A stretch of DNA of 64,000 nt, from positions 13,411,995-13,475,994 of the forward strand of contig NC_049988.1 in NCBI RefSeq assembly GCF_000003815.2, given 5' to 3'. This document shows, one piece after another, positions 1-10,266 of the stretch. Every line of letters starts with the position of its first letter. Position 1 is the first letter of the stretch. The position numbers were made by a program, and so were the translations under genes. This stretch comes from Branchiostoma floridae (lineage: Eukaryota > Chordata > Leptocardii > Amphioxiformes > Branchiostomatidae). Under the pieces are notes generated by a model. It had not been told where the DNA came from, made no database searches, and saw nothing but the letters and a program-made list of their open reading frames with translations.

Positions 1-266
1 CATAAATGCATCGTTATCTAAAAAGCTCCGTTCCATAAAAATAAAGGGTATCCCCAAAGGTGAGTGTGCCTGGTACCAGGTGGCAATTGTTATATTTTTA
101 GTATTCGTATTTCATGTTGATACAGAAGTTCTACGAACTTCATAAGAACTTTGAAAGTGTGTTTCTATCAACAGAGAAAGGTCTTCTTTCTAATAATTAA
201 ATAATTTTTGTTAGTTTGTATCTTTTGCTGTTCGTTTGCACCACCAACATTTTTTCGAAACTCTAG

Positions 267-1198
267 AACCATGTTGCGGAATCCAACTGTAGACGGAGGA
301 ACACAATAGACTGGGAGAACCTGATGTTTGTGGTGGACGGAGACGAGGACCCCTGCTGTATCAACTCTACCAAACTCATCCAAATCATGGACATGGGGGT
401 GTCGCCTTATGGTACGTGTCAGTGCTTATGAAACGCTTTCTGTATTTTAATTGATTCACCTGTAGTTATGTCTCACGAAAAATACATGGGCATTTGATTT
501 TCCAAAACAGTCAGTAGCCAGTTTCTTCACCTTGCATTTGTTGTTACATGTAGGCCGTTATCTTTCTGACGAGGTTCTGTCCACCTACCCCAAACCTGGC
601 TTCCAGAACGTGCCTAAGTTCTGTGAGGATCCGGAGAACGCCATGGGGACCTACAACTTTACCATTCCGATGGACTTGCAACCGGGTAATTGATCTAATG
701 CTCTTTCTACACGTTAATATCACTAGTGATTTCTTTCTCTCGCCTCAGACCTCACTTTTCTGTTTTCGAAGACTTGACAAAAATATTTACACATTTCGGG
801 CCGTATTTCAGGCCGCCACACCTTCGTGTGGAAGTGGATCCGTGACCCAGTAGTCAACCCCTTCACCACCTGCTGGGAGGCTGACGTGTTTGCTACGAAG
901 GCCGAGAGGGACGCGCACTACCTGGCCACGGTACATACAGTATTGACCTTTCCCGAATCCTAAAAAAAATTGCTATTACATCAAGGTAAAATACACTCTG
1001 TAAGTTCGTTATATGTTCATAGATATTTTAGTTCTAGCACTGTAGGCCATATATTTTCAATCTAAGTTACTATGTGCTTCTTATCTACAGGGTCGCTCTA
1101 CCGAAGACATGTGGGATTTCTACCAGATCCACAACATCGTGGACGGTATGATCATGGATCCGGTGGATCCTTCCGTCAACGAGGTCATCACTGGATGA
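267..1198 (+). CDS. Secreted His1 (LPMO-like) family protein, copy 1, 5' part missing
   Basis: Exons 3-6 of a six-exon gene whose exons 1-2 lie left of the window: 267-411, 554-685, 812-930, 1091-1198. All junctions have AG acceptors and GT donors; phases are 1, 1, 0 after exons 3, 4, 5. Exon 3 starts NHVAESNC and contains VVDGDEDPCC. Exon 4 gives STYPKPGFQNVPKFC and YNFTIPMDLQPG. Exon 5 gives RHTFVWKWIR and PFTTCWEADV. Exon 6 gives DFYQIHNIVDG and ends VITG-stop. A poly(A) signal AATAAA lies at 1243-1248. Type-A body (QIMDMGVSPYG). The frame is open throughout. Bases 1-266 are intron 2 and show nothing else. For the family description see copy 3. Confidence 0.88.
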
Positions 1199-2209
1199 AG
1201 ACTCGAAACAAACGCCTTGAAACCCAGCTACCTATGGTAGCGAATAAAGGTTTCTCGACTTAAATCTTGTGGCGATTATAATTCTGTACCTTATATGCAA
1301 ATGATAGACCAATAGGGGTTGTTGTGGTGTCCCCGGGTTGTGTGATATTTCATTCATTCATTCATTCATTCATTCATTCATTCATTCATTCATTCATTCA
1401 TTCATTCACGGTTATTACACTTTTGGCACCGGTGCATTTTGTTGTCAAGCCTTTATAGCATTAAAAGCACATCCCATCATTGTTCAGATATACTTATTCC
1501 ACACAGGCTATCAATATGCAAATAATATATACCCTGGCCCCGTTCCACCCGTGTTTGCAAGTTGTTCCGAAGGTAAATATTCTCCTCGGCATGTTTGTAC
1601 TGACGTATGAGTCCGGAACGCCCACATGCCCATGAACCATGACCAATATCTTAAATGTTTGGGCTCTAATTATGCCTAGTCCTTTTGGGAAGGAAAAACA
1701 TGATATAAAAGACACCAAAATAAACAAAACGTAAAAAGGAGAATCGTGGGAATGAGTTTTGTTTTGTTTATTTCTATACATTTTTTTTCTTTTTCTTAAA
1801 CAGCCCGGCCGGGCCCCGGTTTGGAAATGTGACCCTGACAGCATTACGTGAACCATGACCAATGTCTTAAATGGTTGGCTCTCTATACTTGCCATCAAAG
1901 CCATAAGAACAATAAAGGGGAACTGCCTCTTTCTCAATCCATACAATTCTTCACAAGTTCGTACGAAGCCGTACAAAGTCTGTCAGACGTGCGTGGTACG
2001 ACGTTAAGTGTTTCTCAAGACATTTAAGACACCCTCAAAATGTAAAGTTGAAAGGTTATCAAAAGCCCCGCTTGGTTTTGCGGTCTTAAGCTATAAGCCA
2101 AACACACAGCAGGCGGTCTTCCTTCCTGTTTTCACACGTTTCTCGCTACAAATGTGATAGAACTAACGCAACTCCCGCGCAGAAGAGCTCGTTCTACGTG
2201 CCCGTCACA
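1199..2209. other. Intergenic region between copies 1 and 2
   Basis: No gene is seen. It holds the 3' UTR of copy 1, the TTCA microsatellite, and a degenerate copy of the GC-ended MITE family (right terminus with CCCGGCCGGGCCCCGG at about 1802-1825). The last 150 bases resemble the upstream region of other MRLL-type copies (AACACACAGCAGG, CTTCCTGTTTTCACACG, CCGCGCAGAAGAGCTC) and so probably contain the promoter and 5' UTR of copy 2. No clear TATA box is visible. Confidence 0.6.
1350..1408. repeat. (TTCA)n microsatellite
   Basis: About 14 perfect tandem CATT/TTCA units lie between copies 1 and 2. It also produces a meaningless repetitive Phe-Ile-His-Ser open frame. Confidence 0.97.
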
Positions 2210-4372
2210 ATGCGTCTGCTCGTCTTGTTCCTCGCCCTGGCCCTGCCTGCCCTGGCCGCCGCCCACTCCTGGATCGTCTGTACGGACTACCTGGAGAACA
2301 ACGGCTGGTACTGGGACGATGCTAAGTGCAGGGGATGGCCACGAGCCGCTACAAAGTACTTGTTTATTTTAGCTGAAGATTTGCTTCCAATTGACCCACA
2401 TTATCATAGTCCTCCATATGAAAGATACGCATGCCTGTCGATCTCAATACCGACAATCTGCAGGTTTCCTTTAACTGAATAACGTTTCAATTTTACATGG
2501 TTATTTGTAAGTAAGTATTTCGTGAATAGGAAAGTGTTATAATCCCCATTTCAGGTTTAATATTCGTTTCGGGGCGTTTGGAACACAGAATAATTACAGG
2601 TGGCGACTCGACAACCATCCTGAGGAAAAGGCTCTGTGTAGGACGAACCGAAATGACGACAAATGGTACGATGCTGACACCCCCATAGCTGCCTACTACC
2701 TGGGGCAGAAGGTCGTCCTTCCTCACCCTGCCAATGTAAGCCATGTTTTTATAGCTTATCTGGAGATTATCTTTATCGTTATTATAAAAGCTTCATAACG
2801 TGACGTTCCGTAAAAAGGCTTATGTCATACCTGTGACGCGAAAACGTTCGATACGGGTGTTCCGGGCCGTGTGATAACTTTCCGTATCACACAGGTTCTA
2901 AATTGTATCACACAGGCTTCCTTCGAGTAAATCGAACTATTTCGATCGGGCCGAATACGGCACGGTTGAAAATTCGAATACCGAATTCGGATGTTAGAAT
3001 TGCTGTTGTTACAATCTTTTGTTCGAGGACACAACATTTTCTCAACTTCTGGTGCATTTCGCATCGAAATATGTGTGTTTTCTCAGGTGGGTATGACATA
3101 AATAAAATACTCCGCGGGTCGGATCACCCTTCGGCCTTCGGGCGATCCTTCCCGCGGTCGGACTGTTACCTCGGGTGATACGGAATACACCGTGTTGTAT
3201 TCTATATTTTTCTCAAATGAGTGGTAACTAAGAAAGAGAATATTGTTTGTTTTGCTGTTCGTTGACACTATTTTCTCGAAACACTAGAACCATGTGTCGG
3301 AATCCAAGTGCAGATCGAGAGGCCAAATAGACTGGGAGAACCTGATGTTTGTAGTGGACGGAGACGAGGACCCCTGCTGCATCAACTCTACCAAACTCAT
3401 CCAAATCATGGACATGGGGGTGTCGCCTTATGGTACGTCTTTGTACAATACTTGTCATTTGCTTTCTGTCACATACTTGGTCCATAATTCGACGTGTATA
3501 ATGGAACCAACAGGGACGTTAAATTTGTGAGCCATTCAGTAGCCATCACCTTGTAGGTCATTCCGTAGCCATCACCGTGTGAGTCATTCAGTAGCCATCA
3601 CCTTGTGAGTCATTCAGTAGCCATCATTCAAGTTGTGAGTCATTCAGTAGCCATCACCTTGTGAGTCATTCAACAGTCATCACCTTGTAAGTCATTCAGT
3701 AGCCATCACCTTGTGAGTCATTCAGTAGCCATCATTCAAGTTGTGAGTCATTCAGTAGCCATCACCTTGTGAGTCATTCAATAGCCATCACCTTGTAAGT
3801 CATTCAGTAGCCATCACCTTGTGAGTCATTCAGTAGCCATCACCTTGTGAGTCATTTAGTAGCCATCATTCAAGTTGTGAGTCATTCAGTAGCCAGGTTC
3901 TTCACCACCTTGTCCGTTACATGTAGGCTGGGATCATCCAGACGAGGTACTGTCCACCTACCCCAAACCCGGATTCCAGAACGTGCCTAGGTTCTGTGAG
4001 GATCCGGAGGACGCCATGGGGACCTACAACTTTACCGTTCCGATGGACATGGCGCCAGGTTTTGTTTGTTTGTTTGTTTGTTTGTTTCTATCTCCATTAG
4101 ACTTTACAAATTGCATGTAAAATCTATTCTTCACGGAGGTCATTCATTTAATGATCTTTCATCACATTACGTATATATCAGTATATTTTCTTTCGCCTCA
4201 GACCTCACTTCTCTGTTTTGGAACATATTTACAAATTCCATGCCATATTTCAGGCCGCCACACCTTCGTGTGGAAGTGGATCCGTGACCCAGCAGTCAAC
4301 CCCTTCACCACCTGCTGGGAGGCTGACGTGTTCGCTACGAAGGCCGAGAGGGACGCGCACTACCTGGCCACG
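2210..4372 (+). CDS. Secreted His1 (LPMO-like) family protein, copy 2 (exon 6 lost in assembly gap)
   Basis: Exons 2210-2355, 2555-2735, 3288-3432, 3927-4058, 4254-4372; exon 6 must fall in the N gap, because typical 3' UTR sequence with AATAAA (4617-4622) follows it. The start is the ATG giving MRLLVLFLALALPALAAA|HSW; an in-frame GTG 12 bases upstream replaces the extra ATG seen in copies 5 and 7. Type-A body. Oddities: the exon-1 donor is AA|GTACTT where copy 3 has AG|GTAAAA, because a short deletion has removed the usual donor, so splicing may be weak. Exon 2 has TPIAAYYLGQ (Met to Ile) and exon 3 has NHVSESKC. Intron 3 is enlarged by a minisatellite. Intron 2 carries about 370 bases (roughly 2824-3195) of unassigned inserted sequence with repeated TATCACACAGG and CGGATCACCC motifs. 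Confidence 0.85.
3531..3890. repeat. 26/30-bp minisatellite in copy 2 intron 3
   Basis: About 13-14 tandem units of CATTCAGTAGCCATCACC plus TTGTGAGT. Most are 26 bp, and three are a 30-bp variant with CATTCAAGTTG, so the array has a partly periodic higher-order pattern. Copies 1 and 3 have one diverged unit at the same intron position (about 507-535 and 6600-6630), so the array expanded locally from a single ancestral unit. There are no spacers or associated genes, so this is not CRISPR. Confidence 0.95.
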
Positions 4373-4498
4373 GTACATTCAGTATTGACCTTTCCCGAAT
4401 CCTGAACAATTTGCTTTTACACCAAGGTAAAATACGTGGTGGAAAAAACACTCTGTGAGTTCGTTATATATTCATAGACTAAGAAATTTTAGTTCTAT

Positions 4499-4598
4499 NN
4501 NNNNNNNNNNNNNNNNNNNNNNNNNNNNNNNNNNNNNNNNNNNNNNNNNNNNNNNNNNNNNNNNNNNNNNNNNNNNNNNNNNNNNNNNNNNNNNNNNN
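4499..4598. other. Assembly gap (100 N)
   Basis: Exactly 100 N, the conventional size for a gap of unknown length. It removes exon 6 of copy 2; sequence resumes in its 3' UTR. Confidence 1.
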
Positions 4599-4708
4599 CA
4601 GCTACCTATGGTAGCAAATAAAGATTTCTCAGTCTAAATCATATGACTCAGTGTGGTGTTTTGATTCAGTACCTATATAATATAGAAATAGCTTAATGTT
4701 GACTAAAG

Positions 4709-4905
4709 CCTACGCCACATTTCCCAACCGGGGCCCGGCCGGGCAGCTTTCTGGACAAAAAAAAACATGATATAAAAGACACTCAAGTACACAAGACTTA
4801 AAAAGAATAGTCGTAGGCATTATTTGTGTATATTTTTACGTAATACTGTATACATTTCTATTTTGCATTTCCACAAACAGCCCGGCGGGGCCCCGGTTTG
4901 GAAAT
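4709..4905. mobile_element. GC-ended MITE, copy a
   Basis: About 195 bp with imperfect inverted termini: ACATTTCCCAACCGG then GGCCCGGCCGGGC on the left, and GCCCGGCGGGGCCCCGG then TTTGGAAAT on the right. The centre is AT-rich (ATGATATAAAAGACAC). Same family as 8337-8541, 62701-62890 and 63359-63531. Non-coding. Confidence 0.7.
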
Positions 4906-5134
4906 TTTAATTTAAGAAACCTGCAGGAACTATATGAGGTTCAGAGATTCTAGGCTGTGATTGCATGCACACAATTATCATTTAAGTTGAAATGAGAGTC
5001 CTTAGACCTTTGTTATGACTTATGCAGTAGATCTGTTTGCACGACTAAGTACCTATCTATTTATGTAAGTAAAATGACCCACCCAGGTGCGAAAGCTTCC
5101 TGTGTTCTCATCATGCACAAATGTTCGGCCAACA

Positions 5135-5140
5135 TATAAA
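5135..5140 (+). promoter_or_regulatory. TATA box of copy 3
   Basis: TATAAA in the context CAACATATAAAGC, about 70 bases upstream of the ATG. The same element lies at 8771-8776 before copy 4. The transcript start is not determined. Confidence 0.6.
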
Positions 5141-5205
5141 GCACGACTTTTCTGAGACACTTTGACACCGTTGGCAGTTGTGAGCAGTGTTGCGTCCTGC
5201 CGAAA

Positions 5206-7775
5206 ATGAAGCTCTTCGTCGCGCTCTTGGCTGTCGGGCTGCCTGCCCTGGCCGCCGCCCACTCCTGGATCGTCTGTACGGACTACCTGGAGAACAACGG
5301 CTGGTACTGGGACGAGGCTAAATGCAGGGGATGGCCACGGGCCGCTACAAGGTAAAACAGTGTGTCTCACTTGTTTATTTTAGCTGAAGATTTGCCTCCA
5401 ATTGTGACCTACCTTATCATAGTCCTCCACAACTGAATTTTAACTGAATAACGTTTCCACTTTACGTGGTTATTTGTAAGCAAGTACTTTGTGAGTAAGA
5501 ACATGTTACAATCCCCATTTCAGGTTTAATCTTCGTTTCGGGGTGTTTGGAGCACAGAATAATTACACGTGGCGCCTTGACAACCATCCTGAGGAAAAGG
5601 CTCTGTGTAAAAAGAACCGAAATGACGACAAATGGTACGATGCTGACACCCCCATGGCTGCCTACTACCTGGGGCAGAAGGTCGTCCTCCCTCACCCTGC
5701 CAATGTAAGACATGTTTCTATAGCTTCTCTGAAGGCTGTTTTTATCGTTATTATAAAGGCTTCATAACGTTAATACGTAAAAATAAAGGTATCCCAAAGG
5801 TGAGTGTGTCTGGTACCAAGTGGTCAATTTTTATATTCTTAGTATCGAAATTCCTATTACTTCTTGGTACAAACGTTCTGAGAACTTCATACGAACTTCA
5901 TATAACTGTGTTTCTATCAACAGAGATGGGTTGTTTTCATATGATTATTTTTCTTGACTTGTTTGTTTTGCTGTTATTTTACACTACCAACATTTTCTCG
6001 AAACACTAGAACCACGTGGCGGAATCCAAGTGCAGAGGGAGAACCGCAATAGACTGGGAGAACCTGATGTTTGTGGTGGACGGAGACCAGGACCCCTGCT
6101 GTATCAACTCTACCAAACTCATCCAAATCATGGACATGGGGGTGTCGCCTTATGGTACGTCATTGTACAATACTTGTATACTTGTGACTAGCTAAAAGCT
6201 AAGGGCACAACCCACCGTACGTGCAAATACGTGCTGTCTACTTGCCAAAACGTGGGCAATCTTTTGGGATCCGTAAGTGGTACGTACCGCCTCCGTACGA
6301 ACTCGTAGGGAATCCGATAGATTTTGGAGCATGCAGACACGCCATAAAACTGAAATGTGCAGGCAAAACTTTTTGTGCCATCGGGCTGTGGATTCGCCCC
6401 CGTACAGGCCAGTACGGGCGACGCGCCTGCCCTGTACAGCCTGAACGTTTTTAGAAATACGAGGCGGACGTGGCCTCCAAAAAACGTACGGACAAATTGC
6501 ACGTACGGCGGGTTGTGCCCTTATCTTTTCTGTCACCTACTCGGTCCATAATTCGATATGCAAACAGTATAATGGAACCGGCAGGGACATTCAATTTGTG
6601 AGTCACTCAGTAGCCATGTTTTTCATCACCATGTTTGTTACATCTAGGCCGTGAACTTCCCGATGAGGTTCTGTCCACCTACCCCAAACCTGGATTCCAG
6701 AACGTGCCTAAGTTCTGTGAGGATCCGGAGGACGCCATGGGGACCTACAACTTTACAGTACCGATGGACATGCAACCAGGTTTTGATATATTGATTTAAT
6801 GCTCTTTCACGTCAATATCATTTGTATTTTTTCCTCTCGCCTAATACCTCACTTCTCTGTTTTAGAACATATTTACACATTTCGTGCCATATTTCAGGCC
6901 GCCACACCTTCGTGTGGAAGTGGATCCGCGATCCTACAGTCAACCCCTTCACCACCTGCTGGGAGGCTGACGTGTTCGCTACGAAGGCCGAGAGGGACGC
7001 GCACTACCTGGCTACGGTGAATTCAGTCTTAACCTTTCCCAAATCTTGGCCTTTCCCGAAATGGCTCATTCAAAATAGACCTAACGGGCAAATCGTGCAT
7101 GTGCATATCTCGAAAAGTGTGACTTATAACAAGGTGTAACCTGCTTCATGGTTTGTCAGATTTTCGCTATACACACTGGTTATGAAATTCAGTCGTCAAT
7201 GCACAATACGACTTACATGTACACTGTCACAATACTCGAAGATTTGCTTTTAGATCAAGGTAAGATCAGCTAAAGTAGCTACACGCTGTGAGTTTTCTAT
7301 GAATTTATAGACTAAGATATTTTTAATTCTAGCACTATAGGCCATGTATTTGTTGATTTAAGTTATCATATAGCCAGGCGACGTGGACCAATCAGAATGC
7401 CCCATTTCATATTGGTATGTCAACTAATGGACTAATGAAGTATTCAAGTATCCAAGATTCGCATAGAATTCCGGTCAGCCAGGTGTAAAAAAAATTAACA
7501 CCGGTGTTGAAAAATTCTAACACCTGACCAATCAGAAGGGGCGATACTCTTCGCTCACTCGGTGGTTTTATTGGGTGGTTATAGCAAAGGAACAGGCGTT
7601 ATGACACCATATACGCCAAGGAACAGGCGGGTTATTAACCCTTAATTATTATGTTTCTTATCTACAGGGTCGTTCTACCGAAGACGCGTGGGACTTCTAC
7701 CAGATCCACAACATCGTGGACGGTATGATCATGGATCCGGTGGATCCTTCCATCAACGAGGTCATCACTGGATGA
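5206..7775 (+). CDS. Secreted His1 (LPMO-like) family protein, copy 3 (first complete copy)
   Basis: Exons 5206-5351, 5524-5704, 6010-6154, 6648-6779, 6898-7016, 7668-7775; phases 2, 0, 1, 1, 0; 276 codons. Residues 1-18 (MKLFVALLAVGLPALAAA) form a signal peptide with an Ala-Ala-Ala cleavage site, so the mature chain starts at His19. Visible marks: Cys 24, 40, 77, 117, 139, 140, 181 and 222 (four possible disulfides); HPAN-NHVA with His106 and His111; VVDGDQDPCC (usually DGDEDPCC); the N-glycosylation sequon YNFT; RHTFVWKW; and PFTTCWEADV with Phe219. His1 plus an internal His plus a late Phe/Tyr-x-x-Cys strand matches the copper histidine brace of LPMOs. A secreted copper mono-oxygenase or copper-binding role is inference; polysaccharide substrate unknown. 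Intron 3 holds a MITE. Intron 5 contains a CCAATCAGA-rich inserted stretch (about 7375-7640). AATAAA at 7820-7825. Confidence 0.9.
6202..6521. mobile_element. AGGGCACAACCC MITE, full-length form, in copy 3 intron 3
   Basis: 320 bp bounded by inverted termini AGGGCACAACCC-ACCGTACGTGCAA and the reverse complement, flanked by TA on both sides, as for Tc1/mariner-type insertions. The small open frames inside it read across the palindromic ends and do not look coding. Shorter relatives (about 210-220 bp) sit in intron 4 of copies 6, 8, 9, 11 and 13. Confidence 0.85.
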
Positions 7776-8831
7776 AGACTCGGAACAAACGCCTTGAAAC
7801 ACAGCTACCTATGGTAGCAAATAAAGATTTCTCAGTCTATATTATTTCATTTGACTCAGTGTGGTGTTTTGATTTAGTACTTAGATCTTTAGTAGTAGAT
7901 CTTCATGTTGACTAAAGCCTGACGTTGACTTTATTGAAAATTGAAAATTCGCAGTGGGACCACTGAATTGCATTCAATTTACATTTGAAACACACAATAA
8001 CAAGAGTCAAATATTACACATTACTAGGACTAAGTACTATAAACATATATACATAGGTTAAAATTTCATTTGGACGATTGTCTGATAACAGAGGAGTATT
8101 ATTATAGTGACGTGGATATGATAATGACTATTGCTGTAATTATGGACCGGATGCATTGAGCAGGTTGCTCATATACGGAATTGGTGAATTGCTATATTAG
8201 ATCGGTTTGTTCGGGACCTATGACTGTTAAGTTTGTGGCTGTTTCTAGTGGCTCGTCCCGAGATCTGGAACCTAGTAGCAGGTAGCGATTCTCTGAATTC
8301 CGAGTACAGCAATGTCCTTGCAAACTTGAGACAGAGCCTACGTCATATTTCCCAACCGGGGCCCGGCCGGGCAGCTTTCTGGACGAAAATCGTGAATCAG
8401 ATATAAAAGACACTGAAATGTACAAGACTTAGAAAAAAACAGTCGTAGGCATTATTTGTGTATGTATTTTTACGTAATACTGTATACATGTTTATTTTGC
8501 ATTTCTACAAACAGCCCGGCGGGGCCCCGGTTTGGAAATTTGAATTCAAGAAACCTGCAGGAACTATATGAGGCTCAGAGATTCTAGGCTGTGATTGCAT
8601 GCACACAATTATCATTTAAGTTGAAATGAGAGTCTTTAGACATTTGTTATGACTTATGTAATATCTGTGTTTGCACAACTAAGTACCTATCTATTTATGT
8701 ACTACGTAAATGACCCACCCAGGTGCGAAAGCTTCCTGTGTTCTCATCATGCACAAATGTTTGGTCAACATATAAAGCTGAGAAACCCAGAGACCTTTGG
8801 CAGTGGTGAGCAGTGCTGCGTCCCCTCTAAA
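7776..8831. other. Intergenic region between copies 3 and 4
   Basis: No gene is seen. It contains the 3' UTR of copy 3 (AATAAA 7820-7825), about 400 bases of AT-rich sequence with no recognisable element, a GC-ended MITE at 8337-8541, and an upstream region closely similar to that of copy 3 from about 8550 on (AAACCTGCAGGAAC, CTTCCTGTGTTCTC, TATAAA at 8771-8776). Confidence 0.65.
8337..8541. mobile_element. GC-ended MITE, copy b
   Basis: Same termini and AT-rich core as the element at 4709-4905, at the equivalent place upstream of copy 4. It was therefore probably duplicated together with the gene. Confidence 0.7.
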
Positions 8832-9757
8832 ATGAAGCTCTTCGTCGCGCTCTTGGCTGTCGGGCTGCCTGCCCTGGCCGCCGCCCACTCCTGGATCGTC
8901 TGTACGGACTACCTGGAAAACAACGGCTGGTACTGGGACCGATGGAGATGGCGCCAGGTCCTGTAATCTCCAAACGTTTGCTGATATCTTGGCGATTGAT
9001 AGTCCATCGATATGCCTTTTCTGTTATCGCGTTTAACACAGTTTGTGCTTTGCCTGTGTGGTTTATCATTTGCCTTACTGACTTTTCTAGAAGCGTTTGT
9101 TCTCGATGAATAAACCACTATTTCCCAGGCATTTATTTTCTAACAGTACAAGCTTTCCCTTATAGGCCGCCATATCTTCGTCTGGAAGTGGATCCGTGAC
9201 CCAGCAGTCAGTCCCTTCACCACCTGCTGGGAGGCTGACGTGTTCGCTACGAAGGCCGAGAGGGACCACCATTACCTGCATACGGTAATCTTCCTCTTTT
9301 GTGACCTTTAAGTCCGGAATCTTGGCCTTTCTTGACATGATTATTTCAAAACCAAACTACGGGGCAAATAAAGGGGAAATATTACTCGAATATTGTTAGT
9401 CACAGCAGAGTGTGATCTGCTTTAGAGTTTGTCATGTTTTTGCTATAGAATGGTCTTGAAATCTTGACGTCACCAAAAAAAACATTTGTACGTCACAATT
9501 GCTGTCAGGGACCTTTGAACTGCACCTACATCGCATGTGTGTAAGAACAACCAAAGTAATGGTACACTAAGAGTTAATTTAGACTAGAATATTTCTAATT
9601 ATGCCACCAGAGACTCTGTATTTACGCCATGCTTGTTTGCTATCTACAGGGTCGCTCCACCGAAGACGCGTGGGACTTCTACCAGATCCACAACATCGTG
9701 GACGGTATGATCATGGATCCGGTGGATCCATCTGTCAACGAGATCATCACAGGATGA
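8832..9757 (+). pseudogene. LPMO-like family copy 4, internal deletion fusing exon 1 to exon 4
   Basis: Exon 1 starts normally (ATG 8832, MKLFVALLAVGLPALAAA|HSW) but after NNGWYWD (base 8939) it joins GATGGAGATGGCGCCAG, the last bases of exon 4. The rest of exon 1, exons 2 and 3 and most of exon 4 are gone. Exon 5 (9166-9284) and exon 6 (9650-9757) remain intact with good splice sites and AATAAA at 9810-9815. The fusion puts exon 4/5 out of frame and the unspliced reading stops within six codons (TAA at 8964-8966), so no brace protein can be made. Exon 5 is also diverged (RDHHYLHT instead of RDAHYLAT). The copy lost the [NG]HVA histidine and four or more cysteines. Confidence 0.9.
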
Positions 9758-10266
9758 GGACACAAAACAAAGACACGTGCAGCTAACGGATCCGTTACCT
9801 ATGGTAGCGAATAAAAGGTTCCCGGTTTCAATCTCTTGACTCATGTAGTGGTTATGATTTCGTACCTTGTATGGAAATAATAGACCAATACGGGTTATTG
9901 TGATGTCTCCGGTGACACCGAAAGGTGTGTGTAACAGATATAGTGTGTAACAAATATAGTGGTATGAACACGTTTAATTCATTCGTTTGTTCGCTCGTTC
10001 GTTCGTTCGTTCGTCCGTACGTCCGTCCGTACGTACGCACATACATAACCTTTTTTTCGTTCCTGGGGTGAAGTGAGGTGTGAAAGCGGTCACACAATGT
10101 AAAGTAAAAGGTTATCCAGAGCCCCGCTTGCAATTGTTTTGGCTGTCTTAAGCTACAAGACAAACACACAGCAGGTGGCCCTCCTTCCTGTTTTCGCACG
10201 TTTGCCACTACAAATGTGACTGACGCAACTCCCGCGCAGCAGAGCTCGTTCTACATGCCCGTCACA
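9758..10266. other. Intergenic and 5' region of copy 5
   Basis: No gene. It holds a TTCG/GTCC simple repeat (9982-10040) and the MRLL-type upstream block (CACACAGCAGG, CTTCCTGTTTTC, CCCGCGCAGCAGAGCTC). The block resembles 26030-26340 upstream of copy 8, including the simple repeat. Confidence 0.6.
9982..10040. repeat. (TTCG)n / (GTCC)n simple repeat
   Basis: Tandem TTCG units passing into GTCC and GTAC variants, upstream of copy 5. The counterpart before copy 8 is at 26042-26125. Confidence 0.9.

Noticed and set aside
1350-1610. Open frame with a Phe-Ile-His-Ser repeat
   Set aside because: It is a translation of the TTCA microsatellite and unrelated flanking DNA.
3531-3890. Regular 26-30 bp repeats resembling a CRISPR array
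   Set aside because: Units are directly adjacent with no unique spacers, lie in an intron of a eukaryotic gene, and no cas-like genes exist.
5053-5370. Antisense open frames opposite exon 1 (also at 10153, 19766, 37513, 42400, 56290)
   Set aside because: They recur only because exon 1 is conserved; they mirror the GC-rich signal-peptide sequence and cross splice sites.
6188-6551. Four overlapping open frames of 64-114 residues on both strands
   Set aside because: They lie wholly in the terminal-inverted-repeat MITE of copy 3 intron 3, and related MITE copies do not preserve them.
8832-8966. Copy 4 fusion as a new functional short gene
   Set aside because: The join is out of frame and ends after a few novel residues, with no sign of constraint; pseudogene is the simpler reading.
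10255-10266. Upstream ATG (MPVT) as the true start of copies 5 and 7
   Set aside because: The equivalent codon is GTG in copies 2, 6 and 8, so the next ATG is the conserved start. It remains possible for copies 5 and 7.
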